A stretch of 28,691 nucleotides of DNA from Muribaculaceae bacterium (lineage in GTDB: Bacteria > Bacteroidota > Bacteroidia > Bacteroidales > Muribaculaceae). The stretch is from assembly GCA_016292745.1 (NCBI GenBank), contig JAEDFO010000027.1, forward strand, positions 1-28,691, in the 5' to 3' direction. The notes under the pieces are model-generated. The model saw nothing but the letters and a program-made list of their open reading frames with translations, had not been told where the DNA came from and made no database searches. This document shows, in pieces, positions 6,599-14,673 of this stretch. How positions within the stretch are numbered: position 1 is the first letter of the stretch; the number at the start of each line of letters is the position of its first letter. The translations under genes and the position numbers were made by a program.

Positions 6599-7070
6599 TT
6601 ATTTTCATCATTTTTACAGCGCAGTCGGCATATTCAATGCCTTTGTTGCCCAACGAGCCTCCACATCGTTCGACTGCCTGCTTCTCGGTGTCGACGGTAA
6701 GCACGCCGAACACTACAGGCACATCGCCGGTGGCATTGAGCATCGTGACGCCCTGCGTTACACTTTGGCACACATAATCGAAGTGCGGGGTATCGCCGCG
6801 GATAACACACCCAATGACTATCACTGCGCCCGCCAGACGATTTTTAACCAGCTGCTGGGCAGCGAATGTGAGCTCTACGGTACCGGGCACGTGATACACG
6901 TCGATTTGCCCATCTGAGTATCCGGCCTCGGCAAATGCCGACTGCGCACCATCGAGCAGTGCATAGGTGTATTTGCTGTTCCAATCGGCCACCACGATAG
7001 CAATTCGGGCGCCTTCAATATAATCAACCTTTATCTGGTGGTTGTCGGCTGCATTTAATGCTGTTGACAT
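6579..7070 (-). CDS. ribH: 6,7-dimethyl-8-ribityllumazine synthase
   Basis: Lumazine synthase condenses 5-amino-6-ribitylaminouracil with 3,4-dihydroxy-2-butanone 4-phosphate, the penultimate step of riboflavin synthesis. The 163-residue product has the family motifs VPGTVELTFAAQQL, GCVIRGDTPHFDYVCQS (catalytic His in the GDTPHF segment) and PVVFGVLT. It is the last protein gene in the minus-strand run that begins with recF, 34 bases after the TPR gene. No other riboflavin genes are present, so the linkage is genomic habit rather than pathway. Confidence 0.97.
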   Translation of the reverse strand: MSTALNAADNHQIKVDYIEGARIAIVVADWNSKYTYALLDGAQSAFAEAGYSDGQIDVYHVPGTVELTFAAQQLVKNRLAGAVIVIGCVIRGDTPHFDYVCQSVTQGVTMLNATGDVPVVFGVLTVDTEKQAVERCGGSLGNKGIEYADCAVKMMKIICEIKK

Positions 7071-7104
7071 AATTCTTGGTTTTAAAGAGTTTTACTGTTA
7101 GGGT

Positions 7105-8040
7105 TCATTTGAGGCCAAATACGCTGAAGCCTTTGAGAAGATCGAAGAAACGGGTTTTCGGACACGGCTCGTTCATCAGGTGGTCAATGGTTGCGCACTC
7201 ATCGTCGGCACCGAGACGAATTGCCAGCGCCCGAAGCGAGCCAAGCAGTTCAATGGCAGCCTCACGATGTGCTGGGCGATTGGCCATTGCCTTGGCAAGA
7301 GATATTGCCATCCGCAAATATTCTACATCTGGCTCGTTGAACGTGGCTTTATAGATTTTGATGGCGCGTGCAATGCATTTCGTGGCCTCCTTATAATTGC
7401 CTATGCCAAGAAGGGTGTTGCCCTCGTTCATCATGCTTGAGATAAGGCGTTTCACTCCTTTCACATCTTTTTTGGCATACGAGGCCAGCAGCAACTCGGT
7501 GGTGGCATGGTAGTGCATGAGAACATTCGACACCTTAAGCCTTGATTTGTAAATCTCGGCCTTGGCAATCATGATGGCCGTCGAAGCCTCCTCGAATCGC
7601 TGGGCATCACGGCGATAGCACTTTTCAACTATCTTGCCACACTTTTCGATACCCTTCTCAGCCACATCGAATTCGTTGCGGAGATTATACACCATGGCCA
7701 GATTGTACAGCAGATTCACCGCCAATGCAAGGAAATCGAGGCTGCGCTTATCGCCGACGCGATGCAATGCGTTGAGCACCGAGATGGCACACTCAAGCGC
7801 CATCTCATAATGAGCGAGTTCAATACAATGGTTCATCTCGAATATGCCTATCGAGGCCAGATGCAGCAACGGATCAAGGCCGTCGATGCGACAGGCATCT
7901 ATGGCGCGTAGCGCAGCAAGACCCTCGTCGTAACGGCCCGCGGCAATTTCTTCAACGGCATTGAGCCGCGAGCGCTCCATCGGGCAACTTTCGGTTGCCG
8001 ATGCACGAGGCAGCGATATGTATGGATTGAGTAGATTCAT
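7105..8040 (-). CDS. TPR-like helical repeat protein, function unknown
   Basis: The 311-residue product has no signal peptide and appears almost fully alpha-helical. Several weak tetratricopeptide-like repeats are visible, for example around ALECAISVLNALHRVGD, LYNLAMVYNLRNEFDVAEKGIEKC and GNTLLGIGNYKEATKCIARAIKIYK. Such repeats normally bind protein partners. It lies 10 bases after the PfkB-like gene and 34 before ribH. I recall TPR genes beside ribH in other Bacteroidales, but no function is known to me. Confidence 0.8.
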   Translation of the reverse strand: MNLLNPYISLPRASATESCPMERSRLNAVEEIAAGRYDEGLAALRAIDACRIDGLDPLLHLASIGIFEMNHCIELAHYEMALECAISVLNALHRVGDKRSLDFLALAVNLLYNLAMVYNLRNEFDVAEKGIEKCGKIVEKCYRRDAQRFEEASTAIMIAKAEIYKSRLKVSNVLMHYHATTELLLASYAKKDVKGVKRLISSMMNEGNTLLGIGNYKEATKCIARAIKIYKATFNEPDVEYLRMAISLAKAMANRPAHREAAIELLGSLRALAIRLGADDECATIDHLMNEPCPKTRFFDLLKGFSVFGLK

Positions 8041-8050
8041 GCCTGAAATG

Positions 8051-8959
8051 TCATTTCACTGATTTCTGCGAGGCGAAGTCATCGGTAACAACATTGGTAT
8101 CGACCGGAGCCGACGAGGCAAATTCCACGCCTTTCTCCACCAGAGCGGCAATATCGGCAGCAGAAGCTTGCGGCATTCCGGTGGCACATAGTTCACCGGT
8201 GGCAAGAGCGTAGACCACACCAGCAATGAAGCGTGCACGCCAGCCGAGCGAAGTGGTTTCGTCGGCATGAGGCAGAGCCACTTCGCGGCTGCCGGCCGAA
8301 GCGTATACCGTGGCACCTATTCCCTCCTCAATATATACGAAATTCGGACAATAGAACTTTATCTTGTCGGAATATACCGTGCTGTGCGACGAAGAATTGT
8401 AAATATGCCGGATATCGTCACCGTTGGCAATCACCACATCGGAAATCTCCAGGTTCTCGAGGATTGCAGTCATCACCTTTGTGATACCAAACTCGGGCTT
8501 GTGATAGAAACCGGGAAGATACACCACAATTGCCTTGCGCTCCTTGGCATACCTGACGAGTTCGAATAGGCGCTCGCGCTGTGGCTCGTCGACAGCATAG
8601 CGTGAGCCTATCAGAATAATATCGTTCTCGTCGATTCGAGGCCACACCACACTGAAACGGTCGGGCGGATACGAACCGTAGGCAATCATATCGTCTTCGC
8701 ATGTTATTACGCAACGGGTCGTGCCCTCGGTGAAGCGGTCGATCGACGTAGTGGCCACACCACAGTCAGCAAGGAACTTTACAATGAGATTGCCGAAATA
8801 ATCGTTGCCGCACTCGCTGACGAATGTTGTTGGCACACCGGTTTTGGCCAATGAGGCAGCAGCATTTAGTATACGTCCGCCAGGATACCCTTTTTTCGGC
8901 ATATCATTACCAAACACGATGTCGTATGCCGACTCTCCTATCGCAATTACTTTTCTCAT
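8051..8959 (-). CDS. PfkB/ribokinase-family protein lacking the catalytic GAGD motif
   Basis: The fold is recognisable from the N-terminus (AIGESAYDIVFGNDMPKKGYPGGRILNAAAS, the glycine-glycine substrate signature), the FVSECGNDYFGNLIVKFL strand-helix, and the C-terminal FIAGVVYALATGE. In active PfkB kinases the last stretch is preceded by DTTGAGDAF, where the Asp is the catalytic base and the glycines make the anion hole. Here the aligned residues are TSLGWRARF (about residues 241-249): the Asp is replaced by Ala. No single frameshift restores the motif. At 302 residues it is otherwise full length. It is likely a pseudokinase or sugar-binding protein. It lies 17 bases after the isomerase gene and 10 before the TPR gene. 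Confidence 0.88.
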   Translation of the reverse strand: MRKVIAIGESAYDIVFGNDMPKKGYPGGRILNAAASLAKTGVPTTFVSECGNDYFGNLIVKFLADCGVATTSIDRFTEGTTRCVITCEDDMIAYGSYPPDRFSVVWPRIDENDIILIGSRYAVDEPQRERLFELVRYAKERKAIVVYLPGFYHKPEFGITKVMTAILENLEISDVVIANGDDIRHIYNSSSHSTVYSDKIKFYCPNFVYIEEGIGATVYASAGSREVALPHADETTSLGWRARFIAGVVYALATGELCATGMPQASAADIAALVEKGVEFASSAPVDTNVVTDDFASQKSVK

Positions 8960-8976
8960 AACAGAAAAATGTAGGT

Positions 8977-9579
8977 TTATTTTTCACGACTTTTCTTGCC
9001 AAGATATCCACCATGGTGGCGCTTGGCATATTCCTCTTTGGTGAAACCAGTGCGTAGCATAGTGTTCACCACCAGCACATCACCCATTACGGTCATCATT
9101 GTGGTTGACGTGGTTGGTGTGAGTCCCAGCGGACACACTTCTGGAGCACCGCCGGTGTAGAGGCACACGTCGGCAAGTTCGGCCAACTCGCTATGGTCGT
9201 TTCCGGTTATTACTATGAATTTGAGCTGCGGATACAGGTGACGTGCCAACTCTACGAGTTCCAGTATTTCACGCGTCTTGCCCGAGTTGGACAACAACAG
9301 CATCACGTCGTTCTTCTGCAGCATGCCAAGGTCGCCGTGCTGCGCTTCGCTTGGATGAAGGTTGATTGCCGGGATACCTGTAGAGGCAAAGGTGGTGGCT
9401 ATGTTCATGGCAATCTGCCCTGCCTTTCCCATGCCTGAGGTCACAAGTTTACCTCCTTGATTGTGCACCTGTTCTACAATCAGGTCTACAGCCTTCTCAT
9501 AGCCGTCGGTTATGGGAATGTTAAGTATGGCGCGGCTTTCAGCCTCGAGGATATTTCTCATTGATTCTTTTACGTCCAT
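8977..9579 (-). CDS. kdsD: SIS-domain sugar isomerase, probable arabinose-5-phosphate isomerase
   Basis: A5P isomerase interconverts ribulose 5-phosphate and arabinose 5-phosphate, the first step to Kdo of the lipopolysaccharide inner core. The 200-residue protein is only the SIS domain: TSGMGKAGQIAMNIATTFASTG, HPSEAQHGDLGML and LLLSNSGKTREILELV are the substrate-binding signatures. The tandem CBS domains of E. coli KdsD are absent, as in the single-domain enzyme described from Bacteroides fragilis. It is tightly packed between the thioesterase gene (5 bases) and the PfkB-like gene (17 bases). The reaction is inferred from family, and other SIS isomerase activity is possible. Confidence 0.9.
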   Translation of the reverse strand: MDVKESMRNILEAESRAILNIPITDGYEKAVDLIVEQVHNQGGKLVTSGMGKAGQIAMNIATTFASTGIPAINLHPSEAQHGDLGMLQKNDVMLLLSNSGKTREILELVELARHLYPQLKFIVITGNDHSELAELADVCLYTGGAPEVCPLGLTPTTSTTMMTVMGDVLVVNTMLRTGFTKEEYAKRHHGGYLGKKSREK

Positions 9580-9584
9580 AGCAC

Positions 9585-10049
9585 TTACAATTGTTGCAAA
9601 TTACGTTGTTCAAAATTATTCAAGGCCTCAATCCATTCCACCTCGAGAGGAGCCGAGCGCTGCAGCTCGACATCGAAGCCTACCATAATGGTACGGCACT
9701 CGCTTTTAACGTCGCCAGTTTCGGCATCCACAATCTGTTGCACCAGCTCGAAACTGGAGCGGTGAATGCAACGGGTCTTTGTAATCACCTCAATAGGTTC
9801 GTTGAAGAACACTGGGGCAAAGAAGTTACAGTTAACGTTGGCTATCACCACATTCACATTTCCCCAATCGACATTTCCTCCAAGCACAGTCTCGAAATAC
9901 TTGGCTTTGCCGAGATCGAAATAGGTGAAGTACACCGCATTGTTGACATGTCCGAGAGTATCGATGTCGTTAAACCGGATCTGCACCTTCATCCTGTGGC
10001 GGAAAGGGAAAACGTCGGGAATCGACTCTCTGTTGTTCGTATCGCTCAT
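9585..10049 (-). CDS. Hot-dog acyl-CoA thioesterase (4HBT family)
   Basis: The product of about 154 residues has the 4-hydroxybenzoyl-CoA thioesterase-type motif RFNDIDTLGHVNNAVYFTYFDLGK near residues 25-48, where the DxxGHVNNxxY stretch places the catalytic Asp. A hot-dog fold follows, with NCNFFAPVFFNEPIEVITK and SFELVQQIVD. It probably hydrolyses a short or medium acyl-CoA or related thioester; the substrate is unknown. The ATG at 10049 is preferred over the in-frame GTG at 10052. It lies between DUF721 and the kdsD-type gene in the recF operon. Confidence 0.9.
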   Translation of the reverse strand: MSDTNNRESIPDVFPFRHRMKVQIRFNDIDTLGHVNNAVYFTYFDLGKAKYFETVLGGNVDWGNVNVVIANVNCNFFAPVFFNEPIEVITKTRCIHRSSFELVQQIVDAETGDVKSECRTIMVGFDVELQRSAPLEVEWIEALNNFEQRNLQQL

Positions 10050-10053
10050 CACG

Positions 10054-10344
10054 TTATTTAATTATCACGTCGCTAATCACATTTTTGCCTACGGCCTTGT
10101 TAAGGCTTTCGAGCAGCCGGCTTCGGTGCATCATCAGTTCGTTGCGGATAGGCGCCGACACAATGTTCACCACCAGTTTATCGCCCGATATATAGCGTTC
10201 GACGGTGCGCTTGGCAATAACCGGGCCCACCACTTTCGGCCAGATATCGAGAATTTGCTGCTGAAGCATCTGGTCCTCAAGGTTCATATCCTTGAAGAGC
10301 TGCCGTGCAATCTCGCCCACTGTTTGTGCCTCACTTCGTTTCAT
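10054..10344 (-). CDS. DUF721 (DciA-like) protein
   Basis: The 96-residue product belongs to DUF721, whose better-studied members (DciA) load the replicative helicase in bacteria without DnaC. The motif ILDIWPKVVGPVIAKRTVERYISGDKLVV is the conserved core (W-x-x-VVG...A.HT/R in relatives). The ATG overlaps the recF stop by four bases (ATGA), a sign of coupled translation. Adjacency to recF is common in Bacteroidota and fits a replication role. Whether this short form acts as a helicase loader is inference. Confidence 0.88.
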   Translation of the reverse strand: MKRSEAQTVGEIARQLFKDMNLEDQMLQQQILDIWPKVVGPVIAKRTVERYISGDKLVVNIVSAPIRNELMMHRSRLLESLNKAVGKNVISDVIIK

Positions 10345-11450
10345 TGTCGCAAATTTGTTGTTTCAGCAACCACGCCATCGGCCACCACAAACATCTTGTA
10401 GTCGTCGTGCCCCGACTTGCTAATCATCTCGTCGAGATAAGTGCGGTCGGTGTCGGTGATGAAAATCTGTCCGAAGCTATCCATCGACACCACCGAGATA
10501 ATATTTGCTACTCTCGAAGCATCGAGTTTGTCGAAAATATCGTCAAGCAGCAGCAACGGAGTGGTTCCGCTATGGCTCTTGAGAAAGTCGAACTGAGCCA
10601 ACCGCAAGGCAATGGTATAGGTTTTGCATTGGCCTTGCGAGCCGAGCTTGCGCATAGGATATCCAGCGAGCATCAGTTCGATATCGTCGCGATGCACACC
10701 AGCGGTAGTGTAACCGGCAGCGAGGTCACGCTGACGATTGGCATTGAGCAATTCGAGCATGCTTTTGCCGTCGAGTTGGCTTTGGTAATGCAGCTCCACA
10801 GTTTCGGAACCGCCCGAAATAAGGGAATAGTAGCGGTGGAAAATGGGGGCAAAGTCAGCAATCCACTGCCGGCGCTTTGCATAAATGTCGGCAGCGGCAG
10901 CCACCATACTGGCTTCGACGCTTTCGAAGAGGATTGCATCGGCCACACCATTACGCAGCATTGCGTTGCGGTTTTCCAAGGCTCTGGTGTAACGGATAAG
11001 TGAGTCAAGATATTGGTGGTCGCTTTGCGAGATTATCTGGTCGACAAGCCGACGGCGCTCTTCGCTGCCGCCGCGCACAAGGTCCCAATCGAGAGGCGAC
11101 ACCATAACCACTGGCAACAGCCCTATGTGAGCGCTCAGTCGCTTGTATTCCTTGCCGTTGCGCTTCACCAACTTCCGTTTGCCGCGCTGGATGCCGCAGC
11201 TCACGTCCTCTTGCTCGCCTCGGCGCTGATAATGCCCTTGAAGCAACAGCATATCCTCGCCATGACGGATTACCATGCCGTCGGGTTGCGAGGAGAAACT
11301 CTTGCAGAAGCTCAAGAAGTATATAGCATCCAAGATATTGGTTTTGCCCATGCCATTGCGTCCCGTAAAGCAATTAACCTTCGGGGAAAACGACATTGAG
11401 GCCTCACCGATGTTCTTGTAGTTTAATATCGAAACATTCTGCAGAATCAT
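10341..11450 (-). CDS. recF: DNA replication and repair ATPase RecF
   Basis: RecF helps RecO and RecR load RecA at single-strand gaps. The 369-residue product has a Walker A motif GRNGMGKTN at residues 30-38, the ABC signature GSQGQ and Walker B LLLLDDIFDKLD, in the right order for an SMC-like ATPase with a short insert in place of a long coiled coil. It is the first gene of the minus-strand operon and overlaps DUF721 by four bases. A TAAATTTG element ends six bases before the ATG, so the mRNA may have little or no leader. dnaA, dnaN and gyrB are not adjacent. Confidence 0.97.
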   Translation of the reverse strand: MILQNVSILNYKNIGEASMSFSPKVNCFTGRNGMGKTNILDAIYFLSFCKSFSSQPDGMVIRHGEDMLLLQGHYQRRGEQEDVSCGIQRGKRKLVKRNGKEYKRLSAHIGLLPVVMVSPLDWDLVRGGSEERRRLVDQIISQSDHQYLDSLIRYTRALENRNAMLRNGVADAILFESVEASMVAAAADIYAKRRQWIADFAPIFHRYYSLISGGSETVELHYQSQLDGKSMLELLNANRQRDLAAGYTTAGVHRDDIELMLAGYPMRKLGSQGQCKTYTIALRLAQFDFLKSHSGTTPLLLLDDIFDKLDASRVANIISVVSMDSFGQIFITDTDRTYLDEMISKSGHDDYKMFVVADGVVAETTNLRQ

Positions 11451-11455
11451 AAATG

Positions 11456-11463
11456 CAAATTTA
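11456..11463 (-). promoter_or_regulatory. -7 element of the recF operon promoter
   Basis: TAAATTTG on the minus strand (11463-11456) is a perfect -7 match, but no TTG or TTTG lies at the usual 18-20 base spacing. Its last base is five bases from the recF ATG, so transcription would start at or next to the start codon. Confidence 0.5.
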
Positions 11464-11548
11464 ATAAGAAAGCCTCAAATAACAGCGCAAGAAACGCCAA
11501 AAGTCGCGTTAATCGGCATAGGTTTTCGCATGGCTGCTTTACAGCCGA

Positions 11549-12865
11549 TTATTCGCCGGTCTTGGCAAAGATGTTTCGCCACAGATATGTATCGATGATG
11601 CAGAATTGCGAATTCCACGAATCGAGGTTCCACCATGCAATGTTCACCGAATCGTCGACAGTGCCGCCGAAGCGGAACCGGCCGGTAGAATCGACATTGG
11701 TTCCGTCGGATTTCCACGTGGTTGATATTGAATGGCCGAATTTAACCGAGGTGACTATATCGTCGTAAATGGTGACCTTGTTAACCACATACACGCCAAA
11801 GGTGGAGCTGGCATCGATACCGCTGCCTAATACCACATTCTGAGGCATGGCGTCAACTGCCGACGCTATATCCTTCACGGCTGACCAGTTGGTGCGGAAA
11901 AGCGAACCGATACGAAAATCGGCATTAAACTTCATCGGCAGGTCGAACAACAGGTTCGAAGTGTTTTCCGATTCAATCTCCATGCCGCTCGAAGTTTCCA
12001 CCCTCACGCCTATAGGCACCTTGCCCACCCAATACACAAGGGTGTAGACGGGCATCTGCGATATCAGTTCCTTGCTGGTCTGGTTAGAGGCATGCCGTTC
12101 GCCGCGAATGTTTGCCACGGCATCAATCGACATTGTTCCGTCGGCCACACACTCATATCGGCGCAGCTTGTGGTTGTCGATGGTGAGCACAATACTCATG
12201 CCGGAATTAACCGATATGTGTCCGCTCTTCACTGTCACCGGCATATTTGATTCGTCGGTCACGCTCATGTCTCTGTCTATGCTGATGATGTTCCATTGCG
12301 GGTCGATAGCCATCAGTTCCTCAGCAGAATATGCCGCAACATCGCCTTGCTCGTCCTGCGTAATCACCACCGCCGGATGAATGATGTTGTCGTCGGAATA
12401 GCGTGTGTAGATATCACCCGGCACTTTCGGCTCAAACACACGGAGTGTCATCAACAGTTCCACGTCGGCATCCTCAAACACAGCACTTATATCAGCATCC
12501 TCAGTATTGAGAGCCAACACCTTACCGGTATTCTTCACGCTGGTCACCTTTCTAACAAACGGCTCGGTATCCTTTGTGCGCCACACGCATATATAGTCTT
12601 GCTTTGAGATGTCGGCATCAATACTCAGCAGATAGTCGACACTCACCTCCATCCGGGTGGTATCGTCGCTGGCAATCACCACATCGGTAGCATGCTGAAA
12701 CTCGTTGTAACTAAGCACCACCACATTTTGTGCGGCAGTCGGGACATCGAATTGCGGATCGTAGGTTGGAGGGTCGTCGTCCTCACACGAAACAAGCGAC
12801 AGCACAGCGATCACCCCGAGCAGCACAGCGATCAGTCTTGACAATGTTATATCTTTCATTTTCAT
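11549..12865 (-). CDS. Uncharacterised outer-membrane lipoprotein
   Basis: The 438-residue product starts with a signal peptide and lipobox LSLVSC (Cys27 from the first ATG; a second in-frame ATG two codons later is equally plausible). The mature N-terminus is C-E-D-D-D; such an acidic stretch after the cysteine is typical of Bacteroidota lipoproteins exported to the cell surface. The rest is beta-rich with no catalytic motif and few Cys. I do not recognise the family, although the overall build resembles the DUF-type surface lipoproteins common in gut Bacteroidales. It is a single gene, divergent from tdk, with a long inverted repeat in the shared intergenic region. Confidence 0.85.
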   Translation of the reverse strand: MKMKDITLSRLIAVLLGVIAVLSLVSCEDDDPPTYDPQFDVPTAAQNVVVLSYNEFQHATDVVIASDDTTRMEVSVDYLLSIDADISKQDYICVWRTKDTEPFVRKVTSVKNTGKVLALNTEDADISAVFEDADVELLMTLRVFEPKVPGDIYTRYSDDNIIHPAVVITQDEQGDVAAYSAEELMAIDPQWNIISIDRDMSVTDESNMPVTVKSGHISVNSGMSIVLTIDNHKLRRYECVADGTMSIDAVANIRGERHASNQTSKELISQMPVYTLVYWVGKVPIGVRVETSSGMEIESENTSNLLFDLPMKFNADFRIGSLFRTNWSAVKDIASAVDAMPQNVVLGSGIDASSTFGVYVVNKVTIYDDIVTSVKFGHSISTTWKSDGTNVDSTGRFRFGGTVDDSVNIAWWNLDSWNSQFCIIDTYLWRNIFAKTGE

Positions 12866-12891
12866 GTTCTGTTTTCCTCATGTTATGAATT

Positions 12892-12940
12892 CAATTTGTA
12901 AAATTATCACTTTCCACCGATTCGATAGTGATACAAATTG
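12892..12940. repeat. Inverted repeat between the lipoprotein gene and tdk
   Basis: CAATTTGT (12892-12899) and ATCACT (12906-12911) pair with AGTGAT (12927-12932) and ACAAATTG (12933-12940). All 14 arm bases match; the left arm is interrupted by a six-base bulge and the loop is 15 bases. Apart from this and the tdk -7 element, I see nothing in the 307-base intergenic region 12866-13172. Confidence 0.6.
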
Positions 12941-13070
12941 CGTTTTTTCAGTTCTTTAAGCGAAATAATGCGACATTTCATCAAATTTCACCGTCGACAA
13001 GCCACATAGCCAATATTGCAAGGCTGCTCAAAAAATCGGAGGATAGTGCTATTGGCTCGACTTTTTTATG

Positions 13071-13078
13071 TAATTTTG
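13071..13078 (+). promoter_or_regulatory. Probable -7 element of tdk
   Basis: TAATTTTG is a perfect -7 match, 94 bases before the tdk ATG. The nearest TTG upstream (13052-13054) is only 16 bases away, so the -33 element is weak or absent. Confidence 0.45.
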
Positions 13079-13172
13079 GAATCAACTATAACATCAACCC
13101 GAATTACGGCCTGGAACTTAGCCAAAGGCTTAAAAGCCAAGCCAATTACATTAATTATACCGAACAAGGATA

Positions 13173-13799
13173 ATGGACCGACGAGGCAAACTATATTTCC
13201 GCTACGGCACTATGGGCTCGGCAAAGACTGCGTTGCTGCTCACCCAAGCCTACAACTTTGAGGAGCGAGGCATGGAATACCTGTGTCTGAAACCAATTAT
13301 CGACGACCGCGAAAAGGACAACATCATAAAGTCGAGAATCGGCATATCCCGGAAATGCGAATGGATACGACAGGAAACCGACATCTACGAATTCATAAAG
13401 CATCTGTTTGAAGATACGCTGGTGGTAAAGGACTGGATTCTCATCGACGAGGCTCAGTTTCTGTCGCCCGAACAGGTGGACCAGCTGTCGCGGGTGGTCG
13501 ACGACTACGGCAGCAACGTTGTGTGCTATGGGCTTCGCACCGACTTCCAGTCGAAGATGTTCCCCGGCTCGCAACGGCTGTTTGAGATAGCCGACACCAT
13601 CGACGAAATCAAGTCGACATGCAGCTGCGGACGCAAAACCATCATCAATGCCCGCATCGATAGCCGAGGCAACATAGTAACCGATGGCAATCAGGTGGAG
13701 ATAGGTGGCGACGACCGTTACGTGGCGCTGTGCCGCCGTTGCTGGCGAGCACGCCGTCTGGAATCGAGAGAACGAAATGCGCTGAAGTTCGAGCCATAA
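13173..13799 (+). CDS. tdk: Thymidine kinase (type II)
   Basis: Thymidine kinase phosphorylates salvaged thymidine to dTMP. The 208-residue product has the Walker-type loop GTMGSAKT (residues 12-19), the Walker B/catalytic segment LIDEAQFL, a lasso region FEIADTIDEIKSTC, and a zinc site made by C-x-C (TCSCGRK) and CRRC near the C-terminus. The YGLRTDFQSKMFPGS stretch is typical of the family. A longer frame is not needed: the ATG at 13173 gives the standard N-terminus. It stands alone, with the lipoprotein gene divergent upstream and tRNA-Arg convergent downstream. Confidence 0.96.
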   Translation: MDRRGKLYFRYGTMGSAKTALLLTQAYNFEERGMEYLCLKPIIDDREKDNIIKSRIGISRKCEWIRQETDIYEFIKHLFEDTLVVKDWILIDEAQFLSPEQVDQLSRVVDDYGSNVVCYGLRTDFQSKMFPGSQRLFEIADTIDEIKSTCSCGRKTIINARIDSRGNIVTDGNQVEIGGDDRYVALCRRCWRARRLESRERNALKFEP

Positions 13800-13805
13800 C
13801 TGTCA

Positions 13806-13855
13806 GAGAAAAAAGAAAGCGACCGACAATCTCCACCTTGGGATTATCAGTCGCT
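13806..13855 (-). terminator. Terminator of tRNA-Arg
   Basis: On the minus strand a 14-pair stem (AGCGACTGATAATC with GATTGTCGGTCGCT, two wobbles, ten-base loop) is followed by TTCTTTTTT. It lies eight bases past tRNA-Arg and also separates it from the convergent tdk. Confidence 0.85.
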
Positions 13856-13863
13856 ATCAACAG

Positions 13864-13935
13864 TACACCTGTGGGGAGTCGAACCCCAATCGTCGGAACC
13901 GGAATCCGATATTCTATCCATTGAACTACAAGTGC
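13864..13935 (-). tRNA. tRNA-Arg (anticodon CCG)
   Basis: Acceptor GCACTTG pairs with CAGGTGT (G1-U72 and one more wobble). D stem GTTC/GAAT, anticodon stem TCGGA/TCCGA with loop TTCCGGT, T stem TGGGG/CCCCA with loop TTCGACT. CCA is not encoded. A single gene with its own promoter and terminator, inside the tdk-ung gap. Confidence 0.93.
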
Positions 13936-13951
13936 ATTTTCTTTGGGCAGA

Positions 13952-13982
13952 CAAAAGTAATAATTATTTGCAGCATTTCAAA
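13952..13982 (-). promoter_or_regulatory. Promoter of tRNA-Arg
   Basis: On the minus strand TTTG (13982-13979), 19 bases, TACTTTTG (13959-13952). It ends 17 bases upstream of the tRNA and occupies the region just before the ung start codon on the other strand. Confidence 0.8.
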
Positions 13983-13995
13983 ACGTTTTGGGATA

Positions 13996-14658
13996 ATGAC
14001 AGTAAAAATTGAGAAAAGTTGGAGCGACGTTCTTGCCGACGAATTTGCCAAGCCCTACTTTGAACAGCTCACGCAATTTGTACGCAACGAATACCGCACC
14101 TCGCAGATATTTCCGCCGGGCAAGCAGATTTTTGCAGCTTTCGACGCAACTCCATTCAACGATGTGAAAGTGGTGATTATCGGGCAAGACCCATACCATG
14201 GCGACCGGCAAGCCAACGGACTATGCTTCTCGGTTAATGAGGGCATTGAATGTCCTCCGTCGCTGATAAACATCTTCAAGGAACTCAGCGACGACCTAGG
14301 GGTGGCAATGCGCACTTCGGGCGACCTCAGTGACTGGGCCCGGCAGGGTGTGCTGCTTCTCAACAGCACCCTCACTGTGAAAGCCCACTGTGCCGGCTCT
14401 CACCAAGGACACGGCTGGGAAACATTCACCGATGCGGTGATTAACCGGCTGGCCAACATGCGCAACCATCTGGTGTTTATCCTTTGGGGCTCGTATGCCA
14501 TTCGAAAAGGGGCTTTCATCGACAGGTCACGGCATTTGGTTATCACATCACCTCATCCGTCGCCACTGTCGGCCTATCGTGGATTCTTCGGCAGCCGACC
14601 ATTTTCAACGGCAAATGCCTATCTTGAATCGAACGGCATTAAACCAATCAACTGGTAA
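13996..14658 (+). CDS. ung: Uracil-DNA glycosylase
   Basis: Ung removes uracil from DNA in base-excision repair. The product has the water-activating loop GQDPYHG with Asp65 and the leucine-intercalation segment HPSPLSAYRGFFGSRPFSTAN near the C-terminus, both family 1 signatures. I start it at the ATG at 13996 (MTVKIEKSWSDVL, 220 residues); the frame is open back to a TTG at 13921, but that extension would run through the 5' end of tRNA-Arg and its promoter. It is followed after 15 bases by the C_GCAxxG_C_C gene. Confidence 0.96.
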   Translation: MTVKIEKSWSDVLADEFAKPYFEQLTQFVRNEYRTSQIFPPGKQIFAAFDATPFNDVKVVIIGQDPYHGDRQANGLCFSVNEGIECPPSLINIFKELSDDLGVAMRTSGDLSDWARQGVLLLNSTLTVKAHCAGSHQGHGWETFTDAVINRLANMRNHLVFILWGSYAIRKGAFIDRSRHLVITSPHPSPLSAYRGFFGSRPFSTANAYLESNGIKPINW

Positions 14659-14673
14659 TCAATCAAAACATAT

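Noticed and set aside
13921..13995. Upstream extension of ung from a TTG
   Set aside because: It would overlap the 5' end of tRNA-Arg and its promoter, adds residues absent from the family, and a good ATG exists at 13996.
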